Of a stretch of DNA of 64,000 bases, positions 16,747 through 24,403 are shown piece after piece. Both the position numbers and the translations under genes were made by a program. This DNA comes from Pseudonocardia alaniniphila (GTDB lineage Bacteria; Actinomycetota; Actinomycetes; Mycobacteriales; Pseudonocardiaceae). Numbering within the stretch: the first letter of the stretch is position 1; the number at the start of each line of letters is the position of its first letter. Location of the stretch: contig NZ_JAKXMK010000019.1 in NCBI RefSeq assembly GCF_022524485.1, positions 184,930-248,929 on the forward strand, written 5' to 3'. The notes beneath the pieces are model-generated. The model worked only from the letters and a program-made list of their open reading frames with translations, ran no database searches and was not told the origin of the DNA.

Positions 16747-17427
16747 GTGACCCACGACCATGACCTCGACACAGCTGTGTTCGATACGGCCGTGTTCGAT
16801 GTGGACGGCACGCTCGTCGACACGAACTACCAGCACGCGCTCGCATGGTTCCGGGCGTTCCGGCGCTACGGGATCACGGTCCCCGTATGGCGGCTGCACC
16901 GGGCGATCGGCATGGGGGGTGACCAGCTCGTCGCCGCCGTGACCGACGACGACGTGGAGACCCGCCACGGGGACGACCTTCGCGGCGCATGGGCGGAGGA
17001 GTTCGCGCCGATGCTGGAGGAGGTGCAGGCGTTCGCGGGCGTGGAGGCGCTGCTGCGCGAGGTGCGCGAACGCGGCTTCCGGATCGCCCTGGCCAGTTCG
17101 GGCAAGCAGGAGCACGTCGAGCACTACCTCAGCCTCTTCAACGGCAAGGAGCTGGCCGACGCCTGGACCACCTCCGACGACGTGCGACGCACAAAGCCCG
17201 CGCCCGACCTGCTGGAAGCAGCGCTGCGAGCGGTCCACGGAACGGCGGGTGTGCTGGTGGGCGACTCGGTGTGGGACTTCCGTGCCGCGGCGGCGTTCGG
17301 GACACCGGGCTACGCCGTGCGCAGCGGCGGGTTCTCCGTGGAGGAGCTGTGCGCGGCCGGCGCCGAGGAGGTGTTCGACTCGCCCGAGGACCTGCTGCAG
17401 CGGCTCGACGAGACGCTGCTCGCCTGA
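16747..17427 (+). CDS. HAD-superfamily phosphatase (phosphoglycolate phosphatase-like)
   Basis: 226 aa from the GTG at 16747. HAD motif I is FDVDGTLVDTN (nucleophile Asp18, acid/base Asp20), motif II LASSGKQEH, the lysine motif III is in RRTKPAPDLL, and motif IV GDSVWDF. The helical cap between motifs I and II is subfamily I. It should dephosphorylate a small phosphometabolite such as phosphoglycolate or a sugar phosphate. An upstream in-frame ATG (16660) would overlap the formyltransferase end and add a Pro/Arg-rich leader; I reject it. DTAVF is duplicated just before the nucleophile. Confidence 0.85.
   Translation: MTHDHDLDTAVFDTAVFDVDGTLVDTNYQHALAWFRAFRRYGITVPVWRLHRAIGMGGDQLVAAVTDDDVETRHGDDLRGAWAEEFAPMLEEVQAFAGVEALLREVRERGFRIALASSGKQEHVEHYLSLFNGKELADAWTTSDDVRRTKPAPDLLEAALRAVHGTAGVLVGDSVWDFRAAAAFGTPGYAVRSGGFSVEELCAAGAEEVFDSPEDLLQRLDETLLA
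16768..16797 (+). repeat. 15-bp tandem duplication encoding DTAVF twice
   Basis: GACACAGCTGTGTTC (16768-16782) and GATACGGCCGTGTTC (16783-16797) are codon-aligned copies with four synonymous differences, so the duplication is old or selected. It lengthens the first beta-strand ahead of the HAD nucleophile. Confidence 0.7.
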
Positions 17428-17431
17428 CTCC

Positions 17432-17719
17432 CTAGCCGGGCTCGCCCCGGCGCTTGCGGTACAGCACCACACCCAGGTCGGCGAGGGCGACCAGGGCGAT
17501 CACCACCATCACCCAGCCCAGCACCGGCAGCCCGGCGGCGAAGCCGAGCCACGCCGCACCCGCCGCGAACGCGACACCGAACGTGGCGAGCACCGCGCGC
17601 AGTGTCAGTGCACTGCGCGCGGGCGCGGCACCGCCGTACCCGGCGGTCGGATCGTGGTATCCGGGCAGCCCGCGCTCGTAGTCGGAACGCTTCCGGCGAT
17701 CCGGATCCTCATCGGCCAT
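17432..17719 (-). CDS. DUF6343-like small membrane protein
   Basis: 95 aa. A charged, proline-rich N-terminus (MADEDPDRRKRSDYERG) is followed by SALTLRAVLATFGVAFAAGAA and a second helix VLGWVMVVIALVALADLGVVLYRKRRGEPG. Two membrane segments with an RKRRGEPG tail fit the DUF6343 pattern I recall from actinobacteria. Start taken at the ATG at 17719; an in-frame GTG lies six bases upstream. It converges on the HAD gene with only 4 bases between stops. Function unknown. Confidence 0.65.
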   Translation of the reverse strand: MADEDPDRRKRSDYERGLPGYHDPTAGYGGAAPARSALTLRAVLATFGVAFAAGAAWLGFAAGLPVLGWVMVVIALVALADLGVVLYRKRRGEPG

Positions 17720-17749
17720 GCGCACGGGTACCCCGCACGCCTGACGGCC

Positions 17750-18250
17750 TCACGGATCGCCGTGCTCGGTTTCGTCGGGCAGATGGTGCTTCGGTGCCCC
17801 CGGCTCCGCCTGCGCCGCGGCTCCGTATGGTGCGGCATCCTCCGGCGCGGCGATGCGGTGGCGGAGCAGCACCCGGCTCCCGCGGCCGTCGAAGTGGATG
17901 AGGACCGACTCCGACATCCTGCTCATCAGCGGGATGCCATGGCCGCCGTGTGTGGGCTCCTCCACGGGCGGACGCCAACTGCCGTGGTCGACCACCTCGA
18001 TGCTGAGCGTTCCCGGCTCGGTCCAGAGGGTCAGCTCGACGGCACCGGACTCATCGGGCCCGTAGGCGTGCCGCACCGCGTTGGCCGCCGCCTCGTCGAC
18101 GGCGAGCACGACGTCGGCCACCTCGTCCTCGGTCAGCGCCAGCGGGGCGAGCCAACTCCCCAGCTCACGGCGGATCAGAACGAGCTGGTCCGGGTCGGCA
18201 GGCCAGCTCCGGTGCACGAACTCCACGTGCCCGGGGACGTCCTGATCCAT
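17750..18250 (-). CDS. Anti-sigma-factor-type serine kinase (RsbW/SpoIIAB-like ATPase)
   Basis: 166 aa. The GHKL-type ATP-binding fold shows the N box VVLAVDEAAANAVRHAY, G1 as VVDHGSWRPP and G2 as THGGHGIPLMSRM, all in order. Family members bind and phosphorylate an anti-sigma antagonist and sequester a stress sigma factor; many actinobacterial copies are orphans. Here neither a sigma factor nor an antagonist lies nearby. The last 35 residues are a polar, histidine-rich tail outside the domain. ATG at 18250; the frame remains open upstream, but that part has no family match. Confidence 0.85.
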   Translation of the reverse strand: MDQDVPGHVEFVHRSWPADPDQLVLIRRELGSWLAPLALTEDEVADVVLAVDEAAANAVRHAYGPDESGAVELTLWTEPGTLSIEVVDHGSWRPPVEEPTHGGHGIPLMSRMSESVLIHFDGRGSRVLLRHRIAAPEDAAPYGAAAQAEPGAPKHHLPDETEHGDP

Positions 18251-18548
18251 GATCCTCGCTCTCCAGCTCCGCCCGCGTCCCGCAGCTCGCCTGCGGAGCG
18301 CCCGGCGGGGTTGGCCCGTTCTGCCGGCACAGATGACACGCTGACCGTATCGTCGCAACGGCAATCCCGCCCGCTCACCCGACGCGCAGAGCAGACCACT
18401 CGGCGTACACACCTGCGGCCACCGGTTGCGGTCCGCCCGATACGTCCCAATCGCTCTGATTTGTCCGGATGGACATCCACCGGCGGGGTGCTGCCAGGGC
18501 TTCGGCGGACGGGCGTTAGGCCCGCTCGGTCTGCGGGTAGCCCGGTGC

Positions 18549-19022
18549 ATGACCCCGCAGATTGTTGGGCAGGGTGGCAGCGAGGCCGGATCCGGACACG
18601 CGCAGGGCACCCGGAGCGCCACGCACGCCGCCGACCCCGCCGCCGCGTCGACCAGCGAGCTCGTCAAACGAATGTCGACGCAAGTCTCCGAACTGGTCCG
18701 GGGCGAGCTGGCGCTCGCCCGGGCAGAGCTCACCGAGAAGGGCAAGCGCGCCGGGGCGGGCGCAGGCCTCGCCGGAGCCGGCGGGGTGGTGGCCCTCTAC
18801 GGCGTCGGTGCCCTCATCGCGGCCGCGATCGCTGCGCTGGACATCGTGCTGGCGCTGTGGCTGGCCGCTTTGGTGATCGGGGTGGTGCTGCTGATCGTGG
18901 CCGGGGTGCTCGCGCTCGTCGGCCGCAAGGAGCTGCGCCAGGCCGCCCCGCCCGTCCCCAAGGACGTCGTCGACAACGTCCAACAGGACGTCCAGGCCGT
19001 GAGGCAGGCGGTGCAGCGATGA
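18549..19022 (+). CDS. Phage-holin-superfamily (DUF1469-like) membrane protein
   Basis: 157 aa. A polar N-terminus leads into STSELVKRMSTQVSELVRGELALARAELTEKGKRAG, an amphipathic helix typical of these proteins. Two membrane helices (GAGLAGAGGVVALYGVGALIAAAIAAL and the next) and an ELRQAAPPVPKDVVDNVQQD tail follow. Despite the superfamily name these are chromosomal envelope proteins, not phage lysis proteins. ATG at 18549; stop overlaps the next start (ATGA 19019-19022). First of three coupled genes. Confidence 0.78.
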   Translation: MTPQIVGQGGSEAGSGHAQGTRSATHAADPAAASTSELVKRMSTQVSELVRGELALARAELTEKGKRAGAGAGLAGAGGVVALYGVGALIAAAIAALDIVLALWLAALVIGVVLLIVAGVLALVGRKELRQAAPPVPKDVVDNVQQDVQAVRQAVQR

Positions 19023-19423
19023 CAGGCCCACACTCCGCCGACCCGCCGCACCGGGCGACGTCCGGCGCTTCCCGCACTCCGGACGAGCTGCGCCAGGACC
19101 TCGGCACGTTGCGCGCCGAACTCGGTGACACCGTCGAAGAACTCGCGCACCGCGTCGACGTCCCCTCCCGGGTGCGCGCCAAGCGCGAGGAGACCACAGC
19201 CCGGGTGCAGGAACAGGTCACGCAGGCGAAGGCCGTGCTCGCGAAGAAGGCGCCTACGGTGGACGCCGCGGTCCACGACCAGCGGACGCTCATCGCCGTG
19301 ATCACGCTCGTGCTGAGCTACCTGCTGGTCAGCCGGATGCGCCGGCGCAAGCAGCGGCGCAAGGCCGTACGCGCCGAAGCGGACATCCCAGCGATCGGGA
19401 GGGACGAGAATGGAACGCGGTAG
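19019..19423 (+). CDS. DUF3618 membrane protein
   Basis: 134 aa. RTPDELRQDLGTLRAELGDTVEELAHRVDVPSRVRAKREE is the DUF3618 signature. A long helical stretch and one membrane helix (LIAVITLVLSYLLVSRMRRRKQ) follow. Such proteins nearly always sit beside the holin-like protein, as here, and may form an envelope-associated complex. Coupled by overlap to its neighbour and to the next small gene, which starts 14 bases before this stop. Confidence 0.8.
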   Translation: MTGPHSADPPHRATSGASRTPDELRQDLGTLRAELGDTVEELAHRVDVPSRVRAKREETTARVQEQVTQAKAVLAKKAPTVDAAVHDQRTLIAVITLVLSYLLVSRMRRRKQRRKAVRAEADIPAIGRDENGTR

Positions 19424-19676
19424 CTCCAAGCACAGCCCCCGGGAGGACGACGCGCTGGCCGGGGAGCTGGCCGGACAGCTCGGTCCGGGCGGCTCCAACC
19501 GCGAGGAGTGGGTCGATCCGGAGCCCCCGGCCGACGACGATCCGCCCTCTCGGGTCGACCTTTCGTCGGACAGCGGGTCACCCGACGCCGAGACCGTCCC
19601 GAGCGACGAGGAGATGCGCCGGGCCCAGCACGACATGGCCGTCGCGAACGACTGGAAGCGGGAGGACGGGGCCTGA
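19410..19676 (+). CDS. Small acidic soluble protein
   Basis: 88 aa, very rich in Asp, Glu, Pro and Ser, with no hydrophobic core. Probably disordered until the C-terminal EEMRRAQHDMAVANDWKRED helix. It overlaps the DUF3618 gene by 14 bases and is the third member of that operon, which supports it as real. I do not recognise a family. Confidence 0.6.
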   Translation: MERGSSKHSPREDDALAGELAGQLGPGGSNREEWVDPEPPADDDPPSRVDLSSDSGSPDAETVPSDEEMRRAQHDMAVANDWKREDGA

Positions 19677-19789
19677 CCGATCGGGCGCCCCGGCGGCCTG
19701 CTGTGCGGGCGCGCGTCAAGCGGTAAGAGATCGCGGCCTGAGGTCCGTAGCCCGTCGCCAACCATCGGTTCGCCTGGCAGGGTGGCGCG

Positions 19790-20215
19790 GTGATCACTCT
19801 CCCCCCGACGACGGCCCGGCGTGCGGTGCAGGCAGTGCTACGCGGGTCCGGCCTGATCGCGGTCGCCACCGGGACCTGGGTGGTGGCCCGCGGTAGCGCG
19901 GCCGTGCCCGACGGCGGCGCTGTCTCGCCGAGCGCCGACAGCGTGCTGCGCTTCTACGCCACCTGGTGGGCCGGGTCGGGTGTTCTCATGTGGCGGCTCG
20001 CGGCTGCGCCCGAACGGCATCCGGCAGCGGTGCGGGCGGTCGCCGCCGCGACGTTCGTGGGTGGCGTCGCCCGGATCCTCGCCGCCCGGCACAGCGGCCC
20101 GCCCCATCCGCTCTTCCGGGCGCTGACCGTGCTGGAGCTCGTGACAGCGCCCGCGCTGCTCGCGGCAGGGCGGCAGCTCGCACCCGACCAGCAGGAGTCC
20201 TCGCACGACCGGTGA
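19790..20215 (+). CDS. DUF4345-type membrane protein
   Basis: 141 aa with four short hydrophobic segments. The central RFYATWWAGSGVLMW followed by AVRAVAAATFVGGVARILA is the DUF4345 pattern (four-helix membrane protein). GTG start at 19790. It converges on the DNA ligase gene with 12 bases between them and no obvious terminator. Function unknown. Confidence 0.7.
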   Translation: MITLPPTTARRAVQAVLRGSGLIAVATGTWVVARGSAAVPDGGAVSPSADSVLRFYATWWAGSGVLMWRLAAAPERHPAAVRAVAAATFVGGVARILAARHSGPPHPLFRALTVLELVTAPALLAAGRQLAPDQQESSHDR

Positions 20216-20227
20216 CCCCCGCCGTGT

Positions 20228-21208
20228 TCAGGGCAGGCGGGCTTCCTCCGGGGTCTTGTCGGTGCGCAGCCCGCGCCATGCGGCGTGGCGCAGCCTGCCC
20301 TCGGCCGTGAGCACCCGGTAGACCACCTCGCCCACGAGCCGGGGGTGCACCCAGCGCGCCTTGCGGGCCTCGTCGCGCGGCACCTCCTCGTCGAACGGAC
20401 TGGAGGGACGTTCCAGTGGGCGCAGCTCCCCCAGGAGGTGCTGCAGCGCCGCCTCCGTGAACCCGGTGCCGACATGGCCGAGGTAGCGCAGCCTGCCGTC
20501 GTCGTCGTACGCGCCGAGCAGGAGCGCGCCGAGGCTGGCGCTGCGCCGCCCCTCCCCCGCCGTGTAGCCGCCGATGACGACCTCCTGCGTGGTCAGGAGG
20601 GCGGTCTTGACCCACGCGGGCGACCGGCGGCCCTGCTCGTACTGCGCAGTGCGACGTTTGCCGATCACGCCTTCGAGCCCGTGGGAGCGGGCCACCGCGA
20701 GGAGATGCTCGCCGTCGACGCCCGAGGTGGCCGGAGGCACCCGCACTCGCGCACCGGCGAGCCCCAGCTCGTCCAGAAGGGCGCGGCGCCGGTCGTAGCT
20801 CTCACGCAGCAGCGGCCGCCCGTCGAGGTGCAAGAGGTCGAACACCACGTACGACACCGGAATCCGCTCGACGAGCTCTGGCGCCGGTGAGCGGACGTGC
20901 ATCCGGTGCTGCAACATCCCGAAGTCCGGCCGTCCGGCGGCGTCGAGAGCGACGACCTCTCCGTCGAGCAGCACCGGGCGGCCGTCGAGAAGCTCCGGAA
21001 GATCGGTGAGCTCCGGGTAGGCGCCGGTGATCTCGTTGCCACGGCGGCTGTGGGCGCGGACGCGGCTGCCCGCCACTGCGGTGACGGCGCGGACACCGTC
21101 CCACTTGAACTCGAAGGCCCAGCCCGGACCCGCGGGTGGCCGGCCCGGCGTGGCCAGCATCGGGGCCACGGGCTGCGGTAGTTCGGGTTGCGGTTCCGAC
21201 CCGCTCAT
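20228..21208 (-). CDS. ATP-dependent DNA ligase, stand-alone LigD-type ligase domain
   Basis: 326 aa. The adenylation lysine is Lys35 in the FEFKWDGVRA motif (KxDGxR). LLDGEVVALD (motif III), LEGVIGKRR (motif IV) and WVKTAL (motif V) follow, and then an OB-fold with LRYLGHVGTGFTEAAL. These are the ligase domains of LigD, used in non-homologous end joining, but without the polymerase and nuclease modules. No Ku gene is in the window. ATG at 21208; the open frame upstream is shadow of the divergent gene. Confidence 0.9.
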   Translation of the reverse strand: MSGSEPQPELPQPVAPMLATPGRPPAGPGWAFEFKWDGVRAVTAVAGSRVRAHSRRGNEITGAYPELTDLPELLDGRPVLLDGEVVALDAAGRPDFGMLQHRMHVRSPAPELVERIPVSYVVFDLLHLDGRPLLRESYDRRRALLDELGLAGARVRVPPATSGVDGEHLLAVARSHGLEGVIGKRRTAQYEQGRRSPAWVKTALLTTQEVVIGGYTAGEGRRSASLGALLLGAYDDDGRLRYLGHVGTGFTEAALQHLLGELRPLERPSSPFDEEVPRDEARKARWVHPRLVGEVVYRVLTAEGRLRHAAWRGLRTDKTPEEARLP

Positions 21209-21406
21209 TCGCGAACGGTAGCGCGTTCGTGCTGGTCCGGCGGCCGCTTCTCGAGGGGTGGGGAAGCGGCCGCCGGGCGCGAGAGGCGGCTCGGGGTTCC
21301 ACCTCGTCTTCGCGCTACCCCACGGTAACCGTTGCGCCTGCAACCGTGGAGATCGGGATCGCCCGAGTCGTCTGATGTCGCCTTCGCCACACACTAAGGT
21401 CGTCTC

Positions 21407-22342
21407 GTGCCGGATGATCCGGATGAGACCGCCGAGGCCACCGACGCCGATCTCGATGCCGTCGCCGAGAACCTCTACGGCGTGCTGCCCGACGACTTCA
21501 TCGCCGAGCGCGACGCCGCCGCGGCCCGCGCCCGGGAACGGGGCGACCGCGAGCTCGCCAAGGCGATCGGCCGGTTGCGCCGGCCCACCCGGGCCGCGTG
21601 GCTGGCCAACCTGCTCGCGCGGCACCGCCGCGAGCAGCTCGACGGGTTGCTCTCGCTCGCCGCCGGGCTCGCCGATGCACAGCGCACGCTCGACGGTGCG
21701 GCGCTGCGCAGACTGTCGAGCACGCGCAATCAGCTCGTCGCGGCCATGGCCCGGGAAGCGGGCAGGCTCGCGATGGAAGCGGGCGACCCGGCCGCCGAGA
21801 GCGTGCTGCGGGAGCTGCAAGGCATCCTCGACGCCGCACTGGCCCGGCCCGAGATCGCGGAACAGGTGCGCTCGGGCAGACTCACGCGCACCCTCAGCTA
21901 CACCGGCTTCGGCCCCGATGCCGATCCCGACGCCTGGCCCATGCCCGCGGTACGTGAGGCTCCCTCCCCGCAATCTCCGGCGCCGACTGTGGAGGCGGAC
22001 CCCGCCGAGATCGAGCGCGCCGAACGCGAACGGGCCGAACGGGCGCGCGCCGAGCGCGAACGGCGGGAACGGGCCGTCGCCGAGGCCGAGGCCGAGGAGG
22101 ACGCGGCGCGCGCTCAGCAGCACACCGACGAAGACGCCCGCGACGCGGCGGTGGAAGCCCGCGACGCCGCCCGCGACCGGGTTGCCGAGCTGATCGCGGA
22201 GCTGGACACGGCGCGCGACCGGGAGCGCACCTCCACGGCCTCGGCGCGCGACGCCGAGACCGCAGCACGGGCCTCCGCCAGAGCGGCGGGCGCCGCCGCA
22301 ACGCGCACCGCGCGGGCCCGCGCCCGGCTCGACGAACTCTGA
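21407..22342 (+). CDS. Conserved helical/coiled-coil protein
   Basis: 311 aa, acidic. The N-terminal half is predicted helical, with LAKAIGRLRRPTRAAWLANLLARHRREQLDGLLSLAAGLADAQRTLDG and TRNQLVAAMAREAGRLAMEAG. After a Pro-rich linker, the C-terminal 130 residues are an uninterrupted Ala/Glu/Arg coiled coil beginning EIERAERERAERARAERE. It is divergent from the DNA ligase (about 200 bases apart), a neighbourhood I recall from other actinobacteria, which hints at a DNA-related role. No enzymatic motif. GTG start. Confidence 0.6.
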   Translation: MPDDPDETAEATDADLDAVAENLYGVLPDDFIAERDAAAARARERGDRELAKAIGRLRRPTRAAWLANLLARHRREQLDGLLSLAAGLADAQRTLDGAALRRLSSTRNQLVAAMAREAGRLAMEAGDPAAESVLRELQGILDAALARPEIAEQVRSGRLTRTLSYTGFGPDADPDAWPMPAVREAPSPQSPAPTVEADPAEIERAERERAERARAERERRERAVAEAEAEEDAARAQQHTDEDARDAAVEARDAARDRVAELIAELDTARDRERTSTASARDAETAARASARAAGAAATRTARARARLDEL

Positions 22343-22467
22343 TCGCAGGCGATCGCCCGATCACCGAATCCACCCGAGAGCGTGCTCACGCGGGGGCGAC
22401 GGATGAGCACTCCGGCAGACGGGCACCCAGACACACCGCCCCGACACGGAGAGGACTGATCGCCGCC

Positions 22468-23481
22468 ATGGCACACCCCAGCACCGCGACGGCCCCGAAC
22501 GCCACCACCCGGAACATCGTGATCGACACGATCGTCACGCAGCTGCGCGCACTCGATCAGCTCACGAACACCGAAGCCCAGATCGCCGGGTTCCGCACCG
22601 CCCAGGCCCGTACCGACGCGGTCAGGCGCGAGCTGCGGCAGAACAGTGACGACGCGGTGCGGCGCGCCCGTCGCATCGCCGACCAGCTGCGCGCGCTCGA
22701 CGCCGTGCCCGACGTGATGACCCCCGCCCTCGGCCGGGTGCTCGCGTTCATCACGAGCACGATGGAGCAGGCCCAGCCGATCGACGAGGCGCTGCTGCAC
22801 GACCTCGCCCTCGAACACCAACTGCTCGCCCGCGCCCGTTACCTGCGCGTCCTCGCCGACCGAGCCGATCTGCCTGCCGTCGAGAAGCTCGCCGACGACC
22901 TGGTCGCCGCCCACACCACCACCGTCGAATGGCTCACCACCGTGCTCGCCGAGGAGGCACGCGGCGGGCCCGCCGCGCTCGCCCCCACACCGCTCCAGCG
23001 GGTGGCCGGAGGAATGGTCCACGTGGCCGGCATGCCGACGCGGTTCGCGATGGACCGGGTCAACCGCGCCGTCGACATCGCCTACCGCACGGGCGAGCAC
23101 GCGCTCGACGTCGTCGGCGACGTGGCCGGGAAGGTCGTCCGGCTCGGCAACGGCACCCGCGAGGTCGCCGCCGCAGGCCGGGACGCGGCCCTCCAGCGGG
23201 CCGAGCGTGTGGCAGCACGCGACGGCGCGGACGCCGTGGCCGGCGTGATACACGAGACGCGAGCGGAGCTGGGCGGCCTCAAGGCCTCCGAGCTGCCCAT
23301 CCCGCACTACGAGGAGATGACGGCGCAGGCCGCGATCGCAGCGCTGCGCGAGCTGACCACCCCGTCCGACGTCAGCGTCATGATCGTGTTCGAGAAGGGA
23401 CACAAGAACCGCTCGGGTGTCATCTCGGCAGCGCAGACGCGCTACGCCGCGCTCGCGAAGGACGCGACCGGCGTGGAATGA
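22468..23481 (+). CDS. Helical-bundle protein, possibly ferritin-like N-terminal domain
   Basis: 337 aa. Residues about 20-170 form helices with spaced acidic/His residues (ELRQNSDDAVRR, LLHDLALEHQLLARARYLRVLAD, LVAAHTTTVEWLTTVLAEEARGG) as in four-helix ferritin-like bundles, though a full diiron set is not obvious. A linker and then a compact C-terminal segment LPIPHYEEMTAQAAIAAL...VMIVFEKGHKNRSGV follow. GGAGAGG is upstream of the start. It lies 39 bases before the methyltransferase/CDGSH/oxidase cluster and may belong to it. Confidence 0.55.
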   Translation: MAHPSTATAPNATTRNIVIDTIVTQLRALDQLTNTEAQIAGFRTAQARTDAVRRELRQNSDDAVRRARRIADQLRALDAVPDVMTPALGRVLAFITSTMEQAQPIDEALLHDLALEHQLLARARYLRVLADRADLPAVEKLADDLVAAHTTTVEWLTTVLAEEARGGPAALAPTPLQRVAGGMVHVAGMPTRFAMDRVNRAVDIAYRTGEHALDVVGDVAGKVVRLGNGTREVAAAGRDAALQRAERVAARDGADAVAGVIHETRAELGGLKASELPIPHYEEMTAQAAIAALRELTTPSDVSVMIVFEKGHKNRSGVISAAQTRYAALAKDATGVE

Positions 23482-23520
23482 GCCGCGTTTGGCTTTCCCG
23501 TCAGCGGGCACAGATCGGAC

Positions 23521-24174
23521 GTGATGCTGCTGCGGCCACCCGGGGTGTACCGGGCCGAGGGTGACTCCCGACTGCTGATCGACGTCATGTGCCAGGGCGG
23601 TTTCGTCGACGGTCGTCACGTTCTGGACATCGGGACCGGAAGCGGGGCGCTGGCGGTGGCGGCGGCCCGCGCGGGCGCCGCCTCCGTCACAGCGGTCGAT
23701 CTGTCGATGCGCTCGGTGATCGCGACCTGGCTCAACAGCAGGCTGCACGGAGCGCCCGTCTCGGTCCACCGGGGAGATCTCTTCACCCCAGTGGCCGGGC
23801 GGCGTTTCGGGCTGGTCGTGGCCAACCCGCCCTACGTCCCCGCACCGACCGCCGTCCTGCCGCGCCACCGCAAGGCCCGCTGCTGGGACGCCGGGCCGGA
23901 CGGGCGGGCGCTGCTCGACCGGATCTGCGCGGGCGTGCCCGATGTCCTCGCACCCGACGGTCACCTGCTGATCGTGCAGTCGGCGGTGTGCGACGCCGAC
24001 GCGACGGTCGAGGCGCTGCAGCGGGCGGGGCTCTCGTCCGAGACGCTCGCCCGGGCCACCATCCCGTTCGGCCCGGTCATGCGCTCCCGCGCAGCGCTCC
24101 TGGAGTCCCGCCACCTGATCCACCCGGGGCAGCGGTTCGAAGAGCTCGTCGTCATCGGGGCGCGTCATGCGTGA
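23521..24174 (+). CDS. Class I SAM methyltransferase, HemK/PrmC-like
   Basis: 217 aa. The SAM-binding motif is VLDIGTGSGALAVAAA, the acidic strand end is AVDLSMR, and the catalytic motif is VANPPYVP (NPPY). NPPY enzymes methylate amide or amine nitrogens, classically the glutamine of release factors. This protein lacks the N-terminal PrmC domain, so it is of the short HemK2/MTQ2 type. The stop overlaps the CDGSH gene by 8 bases and the whole unit appears co-transcribed. Target unknown; a peptide or small-molecule substrate of the neighbouring oxidase is conceivable. Confidence 0.82.
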   Translation: MMLLRPPGVYRAEGDSRLLIDVMCQGGFVDGRHVLDIGTGSGALAVAAARAGAASVTAVDLSMRSVIATWLNSRLHGAPVSVHRGDLFTPVAGRRFGLVVANPPYVPAPTAVLPRHRKARCWDAGPDGRALLDRICAGVPDVLAPDGHLLIVQSAVCDADATVEALQRAGLSSETLARATIPFGPVMRSRAALLESRHLIHPGQRFEELVVIGARHA

Positions 24175-24403
24175 CGCCGCACGGGAGATCGTGCTCACCG
24201 ACGAGGGCCCGCTCCTCGTGTCCGGGCCCGTCGAGGTGGTGCTGCCGGACGGGCGGCGGGTGCGTTCCGATCGTCCGGTCACCGCGCTGTGCACGTGCCG
24301 GCGCAGCCGCCGCCAGCCGTTCTGCGACACCAGCCACCGGCGCAAGGTGCGTCACGACGAAGGGGAGGACCGTGCTCAGCAGAAGCCGACCGGCGCTCGT
24401 TGA
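24167..24403 (+). CDS. CDGSH-type iron-sulfur protein
   Basis: 78 aa. The metal-binding segment reads CTCRRSRRQPFCDTSH, which fits C-x-C-x2-S-x3-P-x-C-D-x-S-H: three cysteines and one histidine for a labile [2Fe-2S] cluster. The usual glycine after CD is threonine. Bacterial CDGSH proteins transfer electrons or clusters. It overlaps both neighbours (8 bases with the methyltransferase, 32 with the oxidase), so stoichiometric expression is likely and it is a plausible electron donor for the downstream diiron enzyme. Confidence 0.85.
   Translation: MRDAAREIVLTDEGPLLVSGPVEVVLPDGRRVRSDRPVTALCTCRRSRRQPFCDTSHRRKVRHDEGEDRAQQKPTGAR

Noticed and set aside
18549..19022. Prophage remnant because of the holin-superfamily protein
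   Set aside because: It is coupled to a DUF3618 gene and no other phage gene is near; this pair is a common chromosomal feature of actinobacteria.
20228..21208. Complete non-homologous end-joining operon
   Set aside because: Only the ligase domain is present; no Ku, polymerase or nuclease module in the window.
22114..24345. Minus-strand frame open for 743 codons
   Set aside because: Antisense to the helical protein and the methyltransferase, both with clear codon logic on the plus strand.
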